Part shown: one piece after another, positions 56,190 to 64,000 of the stretch
Layout: each line of letters starts with the position of its first letter
Position numbering within the stretch: position 1 is the first letter of the stretch
Origin: Anomaloglossus baeobatrachus
Taxonomy: Eukaryota; Chordata; Amphibia; Anura; Aromobatidae
Assembly: GCF_048569485.1 (NCBI RefSeq)
Contig: NW_027442066.1
Span: 310,001 to 374,000 of the forward strand
Length of the DNA: 64,000 bases
Reading direction: 5' to 3'
Position numbers and translations under genes: made by a program
The notes under the pieces: model-generated
The model's database searches: none
What the model saw: only the letters and a program-made list of their open reading frames with translations
What the model was told of the DNA's origin: nothing

Positions 56190-57103
56190 TGTGACGCCCT
56201 GGACTAGCCAGGTAGTCACAAACACAAAATCACACACACCCCCTCCCCTGGATAGTCTACAACAGTCACACAAAATCCTTGTTGCCTCCTCCAGGGTCTG
56301 ATGTCCACACCAGGTGGGGCGGAGCCAGGCGGTTGGCCCCACCCACCGAGGAGTTCACAGGCCTGGAGGCGGGAAAAAGCAGTTAGTTTAGTTTTGTAGT
56401 GGAAAGTGAGAGGACAGAAACTGTTAGTGTCTGGGTAGGAGCCCAGGCACTGTCAGCAAGGTCGGCAGACGGTGGTGGCCGTCTGCAGGAGGTGGTACAA
56501 GTCAGCTGAACCGTAGGATCGGGGACGGGCGGTGACCCGAAGGGAACTGAACCGGTGAGCGGATCTGTACCAAGCACAAAGGCAGGGCCATTGGACCCTG
56601 ACCAGGCTAGGAGCCGCCGACAATGGTCAAATCCGAGAGTGACCGGAATCCCAGGGGTTCCCTAACACCCAAGACCCGACAGAAGGCAACCGTCCACACC
56701 GTGAGGATAAAAAGCCACCGCCATAGGCTAGAGATCCAAGGGCCAGCGCCTGCGGGCAAACGGGCTCCCTCGGTACGTACACCCCAGCCATCCAGCCTCC
56801 CCGTACCGCCACCGGGCCCCGGGATCACCAACCCCTACCCACGGAGGGGGAACCAACATCCTAGCTGCTCCCTGCCATCGCTCCCGGGATCCCCGTCACC
56901 AGCAGTGGTGGTGCCCATTATCACCACGACCTGTGGGTGACGTCACTAACTATCTCCCCAAACAAACCACCCCCTTTTCACTCGTGGGCGAGGAGCGCTG
57001 CTCGAGTCCCCGGATCTGGCCCTCCGCTCGAGCCACCGAGCAGCAGCAGCAGCAGAAGTCCCCGAACCCGAGCGTAGCGTGCGTGGCCCCTCTGCCCGCG
57101 ACA
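56190..57103 (+). repeat. Solo LTR (Gypsy-type), 914 bp, with target duplication
   Basis: Begins TGTGACGCCCTGGACTAGCC and ends GCGACA, with TG...CA termini. It is flanked by CATG on both sides (56186-56189 and 57104-57107). It is related to the LTR at 41294. It sits inside the decayed gene and contains a short CAG run near 57041-57054. Confidence 0.85.
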
Positions 57104-57320
57104 CATGCCCTACACACACTGAAGAATACTTACTGCCATTGAGCAGTAGCACAGCTTTCAGACTTTTTGGATGAAACAATGACGTGTCTCCACTCGCTCA
57201 CATTGTACTTAATGTTACATTTTCCATCAGCACAGGAACATCGCTTGAATACACTAGAGCACCATCTTCAGAAAAGTATGGAGGGAATCTTTTCAGAATT
57301 CTAACCTTTTGGAAACCTAT

Positions 57321-58102
57321 TGTCACGCTCTCCGGGTCCCCTGCTCTGCCCCCCGGCTCACCTGCCACGCTCCCCGGCTTCCCTGCTTCGCTCCCCGGCT
57401 CCTCTGGCAGACATCCCCCGCTCCACGGTCTCCAGCCTCCACCACCTGCGGTCCCCAGGCGGCCCGGTCCCCACTCCCGGCGCCCGTCGGCAGCCCTGCT
57501 CCAGGCCGGCTCCCCTGCTTCCTATACACCGCTCCCTGCCCTGGCTTCTGGCACCCGGGCCTCGCGCATGCGCATTAGGGCGCGCGCGCGGTCATTGACC
57601 CTCTCTTAAAGGGCCAGCGTCCACTGACAGGAAATTGAACACACAGGTACAGGGTATAAAGGGGTTTAATGTCCAAGTGGGCGGGGCCTGTTCTTCGTGT
57701 TTCCTAAGCTAGGAGTCAGGTCTCCTTGTGTCTCTGTGATATACTTACCTATCTCTCTTCTAGAGCCGCTCCTGCCTCGCCATCCGGTCCTGCCGATTCC
57801 CGAACCCCGAACGCTGACTATCTGCCATCCCATCAGTCCGTACCATCTCTGATCCCTGTGGTGACCCGTCCTCTCGCTCCATCGGTTCCGGACTCTGCCT
57901 GACATCTCGGCCTCCGAACCTGAGCTCCGTCACCCGGACTACCATCAGTGACTCCGTGGTCCCAGGGACTTCTCCATTCCACTCTTTTGCACGGACTGTC
58001 CTGCTACCCGTAGTGCTCCGGCTACCGGACCCCTTGCCTTCATTAAGGTGTTCGGCCCAGTGGATCCACCTCCTGGGTCTGCCCGTCCACCTGGCCCTAA
58101 CA
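57321..58102 (+). repeat. Solo LTR, 782 bp, with 5-bp target duplication
   Basis: Begins TGTCACGCTCTCCGGG and ends GGCCCTAACA, flanked by CCTAT on both sides (57316-57320 and 58103-58107). A TATAAA box is at 57655-57660. It is GC-rich, with no internal coding region. A different family from its neighbour, inserted separately in the same decayed gene. Confidence 0.85.
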
Positions 58103-58300
58103 CCTATAGAATCAGTGTTTGTGAAAAAACTGTACGTGATGATATTTTTTCAATATTTTTACTGAGTCCAATGATCAAAAGTATGAAAAAAATCACATCT
58201 TTCAAAAATTTTTACCCTTGGAAACCTGTGTTATTATTACTATGCACGAGCCCTAAATTGTCTGAAAAACAACAAATATGCTGGTTGGATAGACCTTGAC

Positions 58301-58577
58301 CCAACAATTCAACGGCCACAATTAAGGAGAAAAGTGCTAAGAGAGTTAAATTTGCCCCTGAAATAACCCATGATACGGGCCAAGGAGGGACACACCATTT
58401 TGATCCGAAAATAGCCCAACACCATGAGAGACGGGCAAATCCGTGAAAAGACAAAGTTCCAAGCTACAACTGACGCAGGATCTACAGCACATACGCCCAT
58501 TGTAATTGTTCATGATTTCCGGCCACTACGCATTTCAGCCTTCAGGGACCTGGTAATTCGAATGCTATGTCCAGGAG
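58301..58577. other. Non-coding stretch, nothing recognised
   Basis: About 280 bp between the decayed gene and the tandem-array region. No repeat or coding match is apparent. Confidence 0.4.
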
Positions 58578-58907
58578 TAGAGATGAGCGAACCGGTCCCG
58601 GTTCGGCTCGAGGTCGGTTCGCCGAACGGAGCTCCCGTTCGAGTTCGGCTCGTCGAACGTTCGACGAACCGAACTCGAGCCAATAGGAAACAATGGCAGG
58701 CAATCACAAACACAGTAAAACACCTAGAAAACACCCTCAAAGGTGTCCAAAAGGTGACAAACAACTCACAACACAACACAAACACATGGGAAAGTGACAA
58801 GGACATATACTCATGCGAAAACAAAACAGCTGGACAAGGAAAAAGAGGAGGACACACAGATATAGGCATGGCACGCCATTCTAAAATCATGTAAAACACC
58901 GCAAGGT
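58578..58907 (+). mobile_element. hAT-like terminal segment (family 2)
   Basis: Starts TAGAGATGAGCGAACC, similar in style to hAT ends, followed by dense GTTCG/CGAAC inverted words. It leads into the 234-bp array. A near-identical second head, including upstream flank, lies at 61343-61671. No matching opposite terminus occurs in the window. Confidence 0.55.
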
Positions 58908-61900
58908 GACTCCAAGCGGAGTCTCCCTTTTTTCCAAAAATTGGGCCCCACACACACCCACCCATTCAGTGGCAGCAGTTGTGCCCCAGTTGTACACTTC
59001 ACAGCTACATTTGCATCAAGCACATTCAAAAATACGCTATTCTTAACCGTCCCCAGGATGACACCGGGGTAGGTAGCAAAGTCTTTCCTGATCCCAGCTC
59101 TGTTCATCTTGGCTTCAAGCACATTCAAAAATACGCCATTCTTATCCGTCCCCAGGATGACACCGGGGTAGGTAGATAAAGTTTTTGCTGACCATGACTT
59201 GTTCATCTTGGCTTCTTTTAAAAACACAGCAAGCAAGGGTTACTCCAAGCGGAGTCTCCCTTTTTTCCAAAAATTGGGCCACACAGACACCCACCCCATC
59301 AGTGGCAGCACTTGGGCCCTAGTTGCAAACAGGATGTTTTGATTTGCATCAAGCACATTCAAAAATACGCCATAATTAACCGTCCCCAGGATGACACCGG
59401 GGTAGGTAGCAAAGTCTTTCCTGATCCCAGCTCTGTTCATCTTGGCTTCTTTTAAAAACACAGCAAGCAAGGGTTACTCCAAGCGGAGTCTCCCTTTTTT
59501 CCAAAAATTGGGCCACACAGACACCCACCCCATCAGTGGCAGCACTTGGGCCCTAGTTGCAAACAGGATGTTTTGATTTGCATCAAGCACATTCAAAAAT
59601 ACGCCATAATTAACCGTCCCCAGGATGACACCGGGGTAGGTAGCAAAGTCTTTCCTGATCCCAGCTCTGTTCATCTTGGCTTCTTTTAAAAACACAGCAA
59701 GCAAGGGTTACTCCAGCTCTGTTCATCTTGGCTTCTTTTAAAAACACAGCAAGCAAGGGTTACTCCAAGCGGAGTCTCCCTTTTTTCCAAAAATTGGGCC
59801 ACACAGACACCCACCCCATCAGTGGCAGCACTTGGGCCCTAGTTGCAAACAGGATGTTTTGATTTGCATCAAGCACATTCAAAAATACGCCATAATTAAC
59901 CGTCCCCAGGATGACACCGGGGTAGGTAGCAAAGTCTTTCCTGATCCCAGCTCTGTTCATCTTGGCTTCTTTTAAAAACACAGCAAGCAAGGGTTACTCC
60001 AAGCGGAGTCTCCCTTTTTTCCAAAAATTGGGCCCCACACACACCCACCCCTTCAGTGGCAGCAGTTGTGCCCCAGTTGTACACTTCACAGCTACATTTG
60101 CATCAAGCACATTCAAAAATACGCTATTCTTAACCGTCCCCAGGATGACACCGGGGTAGGTAGCAAAGTCTTTCCTGATCCCAGCTCTGTTCATCTTGGC
60201 TTCTTTTAAAAACACAGCAAGCAAGGGTTACTCCAAGCGGAGTCTCCCTTTTTTCCAAAAATTGGGCCACACAGACACCCACCCCATCAGTGGCAGCACT
60301 TGGGCCCTAGTTGCAAACAGGATGTTTTGATTTGCATCAAGCACATTCAAAAATACGCCATAATTAACCGTCCCCAGGATGACACCGGGGTAGGTAGCAA
60401 AGTCTTTCCTGATCCCAGCTCTGTTCATCTTGGCTTCTTTTAAAAACACAGCAAGCAAGGGTTACTCCAAGCGGAGTCTCCCTTTTTTCCAAAAATTGGG
60501 CCACACAGACACCCACCCCATCAGTGGCAGCACTTGGGCCCTAGTTGCAAACAGGATGTTTTGATTTGCATCAAGCACATTCAAAAATACGCCATAATTA
60601 ACCGTCCCCAGGATGACACCGGGGTAGGTAGCAAAGTCTTTCCTGATCCCAGCTCTGTTCATCTTGGCTTCTTTTAAAAACACAGCAAGCAAGGGTTACT
60701 CCAAGCGGAGTCTCCCTTTTTTCCAAAAATTGGGCCCCACACACACCCACCCCTTCAGTGGCAGCAGTTGTGCCCCAGTTGTACACTTCACAGCTACATT
60801 TGCATCAAGCACATTCAAAAATACGCTATTCTTAACCGTCCCCAGGATGACACCGGGGTAGGTAGCAAAGTCTTTCCTGATCCCAGCTCTGTTCATCTTG
60901 GCTTCTTTTAAAAACACAGCAAGCAAGGGTTACTCCAAGCGGAGTCTCCCTTTTTTCCAAAAATTGGGCCACACAGACACCCACCCCATCAGTGGCAGCA
61001 CTTGGGCCCTAGTTGCAAACAGGATGTTTTGATTTGCATCAAGCACATTCAAAAATACGCCATAATTAACCGTCCCCAGGATGACACCGGGGTAGGTAGC
61101 AAAGTCTTTCCTGATCCCAGCTCTGTTCATCTTGGCTTCTTTTAAAAACACAGCAAGCAAGGGTTACTCCAAGCGGAGTCTCCCTTTTTTCCAAAAATTG
61201 GGCCCCACACACACCCACCCCTTCAGTGGCAGCAGTTGTGCCCCAGTTGTACACTTCACAGCTACATTTGCATCAAGCACATTCAAAAATACGCTATTCT
61301 TAACCGTCCCCAGGATGACACCGGGGTAGGTATGTCCAGGAGTAGAGATGAGCGAACCGGTCCCGGTTCGGCTCGAGGTCGGTTCGCCGAACGGAGCTCC
61401 CGTTCGAGTTCGGCTCGTCGAACGTTCGACGAACCGAACTCGAGCCAATAGGAAACAATGGCAGGCAATCACAAACACAGTAAAACACCTAGAAAACACC
61501 CTCAAAGGTGTCCAAAAGGTGACAAACAACTCACAACACAACACAAACACATGGGAAAGTGACAAGGACATATACTCATGCGAAAACAAAACAGCTGGAC
61601 AAGGAAAAAGAGGAGGACACACAGATATAGGCATGGCACGCCATTCTAAAATCATGTAAAACACCGCAAGGTGACTCCAAGAGGAGTCTCCCTTTTTTCC
61701 AAAAATTGGGCCCCACACACACCCACCCCTTCAGTGGCAGCAGTTGTGCCCCAGTTGTACACTTCACAGCTACATTTGCATCAAGCACATTCAAAAATAC
61801 GCTATTCTTAACCGTCCCCAGGATGACACCGGGGTAGGTAGCAAAGTCTTTCCTGATCCCAGCTCTGTTCATCTTGGCTTATTTTAAAAACACAGCAAGC

Positions 61901-62202
61901 AAGGGTTACTCCAAGCGGAGTCTCCCTTTTTTCCAAAAATTGGGCCACACAGACACCCACCCCATCAGTGGCAGCACTTGGGCCCTAGTTGCAAACAGGA
62001 TGTTTTGATTTGCATCAAGCAAAATCAAAAATACGCCATAATTAACCGTCCCCAGGATGACACCGGGGTAGGTAGCAAAGTCTTTCCTGATCCCAGCTCT
62101 GTTCATCTTGGCTTCTTTTAAAAACACAGCAAGCAAGGGTTACTCCAAGCGGAGTCTCCCTTTTTTCCAAAAATTGGGCCACACAGACACCCACCCCATC
62201 AG
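58908..62202 (+). repeat. 234-bp tandem array with two unit types
   Basis: About 12 units beginning near CTCCAAGCGGAGTCTCCC. Type a has GCAAACAGGATGTTTTGATT and GCCATAATTAACC; type b has GTACACTTCACAGCTACATT and GCTATTCTTAACC. The order is b, a, a, a, b, a, a, b, a, b, head, b, a, a (partial). A 52-bp partial unit sits near 59706-59757. Minus-strand 76-residue frames recur because 234 is divisible by three; I do not regard them as genes. Confidence 0.92.
61343..61671 (+). mobile_element. hAT-like terminal segment, duplicated head
   Basis: Copy of 58578-58907 embedded in the array. Its preceding TATGTCCAGGAG is also shared, so it reflects a tandem duplication of about 2.76 kb rather than a new insertion. 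Confidence 0.6.
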
Positions 62203-62645
62203 TACTTTACCCTCCACACCAGTCCCAAGCTGGAAGCACTGCAGCACTGCCTCGGCGAAGCGGCAACAGGCTGTGCTGCAGCTAATCTGCATAGGTGACA
62301 AACCCCACAATGCAGAAGAGGTGTGGACAGCTCTAAAACAGCATGCAGATCACTGGCTCACACCTCTGAACCTAAAGCCAGGAAAGGTTGTGTGTGACAA
62401 TGGCCGGAACCTGGTGGCGGCTTTGAGGCGAGGCCAGCTGACACATGTTCCATGCGTGGCCCATGTGCTCAACCTCGTGGTTCAGCGGTTTCTAAACTCA
62501 TACCCAGAGCTGTCTGATCTGCTGGTAAAAGTTCGCCGCCTGTCTGCACATTTTCGAAAGTCACCTACTGCTTCAGCCGGCCTTGCCGGCTTTCAGCGTC
62601 ATTTGCATCTTCCGGCTCACAGACTGGTGTGTGATGTCCCCACGC
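62203..62645 (+). pseudogene. hAT transposase internal fragment
   Basis: Matches the middle of the complete transposase (from STPVPSWKHC through VVCDNGRN, CVAHVLNL and FQRHLHLPAHRL) with a handful of substitutions, somewhat more diverged than the arm copies. It is bounded by the 234-bp array on the left and recombinase-like sequence on the right, with no transposon ends nearby. Confidence 0.88.
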
Positions 62646-62960
62646 ATTGCTGATATGTGCCCGTTCAAGTGTCTCGGGAATTTTCAACAGATCCGTCCGA
62701 AGGTGGATGGCCCCTTATTATGTCACGAGGATGGGTCCTTTTTATCGAGATACCAATTTGTGAGTGTTTTTAGGGCATGTTTGAAGTCGTTGGGGTTAGA
62801 TCCGAAGTCTTTCGGATTGGGGCAGCGAAGGAGGCCTCTATATGCGGCCTACCGGAGGAGACAGTTAAGCAGATTGGTAGGTGGAAGTCGCAGCGCTTTA
62901 AGTCGTATGTACGTCCCCAGGTGGTTGTTGGCAATTGAGGGGAAAAGGGGGGGGTATTAG
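62646..62960 (+). mobile_element. Tyrosine-recombinase fossil fragment (Ngaro/DIRS-like)
   Basis: CPFKCLGNFQQIRPKVDGPL then LCHEDGSFLSRYQFVSVFRA resembles the tyrosine recombinase of vertebrate YR retroelements, and the usual end motifs of that domain can be recognised further on. It is broken, with at least one break, and its 5' side is replaced by a hAT fragment. Confidence 0.65.
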
Positions 62961-63053
62961 GGTAGCAATGGGGGGGGTGAGAGTGTGTGTTTTTTGTCAA
63001 TTTGGTTTGGTGAGGCAATAAAATGGTGTCGTCTGTACATTTTGTATTGCAGA

Positions 63054-63654
63054 AGCACCCTCCCTTCCTTCCCTGGTCTGGATCCTTGGCCACTCTTATG
63101 TGTATTGGGGAGCCCGACGAGCGGACGCGAGATGGAACGGGAGACAGCTAGGTTTTGAGAAGGACCTGGCTCTCGTGCGATGGCTCGGTGTTCGGGGGTT
63201 AGGGTGGAACAGGGTGTTGCAGGAGGTGCATAGATACGCCCGGTTGGACAGACCTCCTGACATCTTAGTGTTGCATGCCGGGGGGAATGATTTGGGTGGG
63301 CGTCCTTTTCGAATCTTGATAACGGACATCAAACATGATTTGTTACGGTTATGGGTGTCGTTTCCAGGTCTAACGATAGTCTGGTCGGAGATAGTAGCGA
63401 GAAAGAGTTGGCAGAAAGCGCGGTCAGTTGACAGGTTGAACAAGGCGCGGGCGAAGGTTAATAGGGCGATCTCGAAGTTTGTTAGTCGGAACGGGGGTAT
63501 AGCAATACGGCATGTTGAGTTGGAAAGGACGGAAGAGGAATTTTGGTTGGCTGACGGGGTACACCTTAATGCGGTGGGAACTGACTTATGGGCTCTTGGC
63601 TTGCAGGGAGGTATTGAGAGGGCCCTTTGCTTGCGGGGGGTCTCAGGCACTTGA
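63054..63654 (+). CDS. SGNH/GDSL-type hydrolase domain of a YR element
   Basis: Open frame with the SGNH blocks in order: VWILGHSYVYW (nucleophile Ser in GHS, block I), LHAGGNDLGG (block III Gly and Asn), and LADGVHLNAVGTD (block V Asp and His). At about 200 residues it is the usual domain size. Such hydrolases accompany the tyrosine recombinase in Ngaro-type retroelements of fish and frogs; the substrate is unknown. A pyrimidine-rich TTTTGTATTGCAG just upstream could be a splice acceptor. The first in-frame Met (63100) lies after the catalytic Ser, so translation from there alone would lose it. The domain itself looks whole. Confidence 0.72.
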
Positions 63655-64000
63655 AGGGTTTCAAGGTGCCTTCGTTGTGGTGTTGTTTATTGGTGGGTCC
63701 TTGAAGTTGGTTTAAAATTGGTTCGGGGATTCATCCGGGTATGGATCCCCTCATTGGCAGAATTGATGGTCCCCTAGTGATTTTGGGGGGGAACCCCGAC
63801 GGGGTATGTCGGGGCCCCTGGGGGTGTGGTTGGGGTTGACGGAGGATTAACCCTAACCATTTGGTGCTACTGAGTCAGTGTGGGTAACGGCTGGGAGCAA
63901 GTTGAGGTTTTTTATTGCTCGGTTATGGGAATCACCAGGGTTTTGGTAGCTTCAAGGACCTTACCACATTGCAAATTTTATTGGTTATGTATTCTTGTTA
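63655..64000 (+). other. 3' sequence of the YR element, no gene
   Basis: G-rich non-coding sequence with short inverted words (GGGGATTCATCC and GGATCCCC) and a CCCCGACGGGG palindrome-like stretch. It may belong to the element's terminal repeat. It runs off the window. Confidence 0.4.

Larger units (their letters stand above)
53875..58300 (-). pseudogene. Decayed gene of an unnamed widespread animal family, split by insertions
   Basis: Pieces in consistent minus-strand order: 57104-57320 (SLKAVLLLNGSKYSSVCVGH), 56030-56189 (MHLEESCENLDFILKKLN then YKEHGWSICGGLK, LLGQQGGYIKYPC), 55067-55380 (VLLPPLHCKLGLMKLFVKAL then FKYLCTKFQGLSESSLKEG) and 53875-54267 (EKRAWDSLKEAINTFLGN, LGCLMNLKLHFLHSYLD, SENLGA). 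The same motif order occurs in large families of uncharacterised predicted proteins in arthropods and other animals, probably transposon-borne. I cannot name the family or its chemistry. The pieces are separated by LTR and other insertions, and the gene is dead. Confidence 0.6.

Noticed and set aside
57323-57609. Proline-rich frames in 57184-57609
   Set aside because: They lie inside a GC-rich solo LTR in several overlapping frames with no conserved domain.
59240-61160. Recurring 76-residue minus-strand frames (MLAVFLKEAKMN...)
   Set aside because: They repeat because the tandem unit is 234 bp, a multiple of three. Each ends at the same stop, there is no start context or known motif, and both unit types stay open by chance.

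Overview
The window looks like repeat-dominated nuclear DNA of a large amphibian genome, most likely a frog. That is an inference from the mix of Penelope-like elements with hammerhead-like motifs, Ty3/Gypsy elements, CR1/L2-type LINE pieces, hAT elements with TAGTGATGAGCGAG ends, a YR/SGNH element, and a vertebrate-type U2 snRNA gene with its 3' box. I see no complete ordinary host protein gene. The host-derived items are two copies of a U2 snRNA gene (interrupted) and four copies of a KMT5A-like SET-domain gene fragment.

The main architectural fact is repeated duplication and inversion. A left arm (13203-28880) is repeated in reverse, nearly identically, as a right arm (30236-46832) around a 1.36-kb single-copy spacer (28881-30235). 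A second inverted pair (1-2907 with 11932-14838), a third (8459-9792 with 11511-12985) and a 4.9-kb direct pair (43-4920 with 48345-53213) are built from the same material. The locus is therefore a mosaic in which the same junctions recur.

From left to right: 1-4920 holds a SET/integrase chimera, a hammerhead-like motif, a hairpin-rich MITE and head-to-head Penelope ends. 5131-8453 is a truncated hAT. 8459-12985 is a Penelope GIY-YIG block inside an inverted repeat. 13203-28880 carries a chimera copy, Gypsy and CR1 mosaics, the interrupted U2 gene, a Gypsy pol and a 5'-truncated hAT. The palindrome centre follows. The right arm mirrors this and contains the one complete hAT: 29550-36933, 7.38 kb, 8-bp target duplication CTAATAAA, open 1111-aa BED-type transposase. 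46833-53213 repeats the hAT fragment and the 1-4920 block. 53875-58300 is a decayed reverse-strand gene of an unnamed widespread family cut up by LTR insertions. 58578-62202 is a 234-bp tandem array. 62203-62645 is another transposase piece. 62646-64000 is a tyrosine-recombinase/SGNH-hydrolase element.

The most notable points are four. The complete hAT has long tandem arrays on both sides of its transposase (196 bp and 118 bp). A poly(A)-tailed insert splits U2 exactly inside the branch-point recognition hexamer. A spliceable SET-domain 5' half reads in frame into an integrase remnant. The 16-kb palindrome itself is notable but must be separated from assembly artefact.
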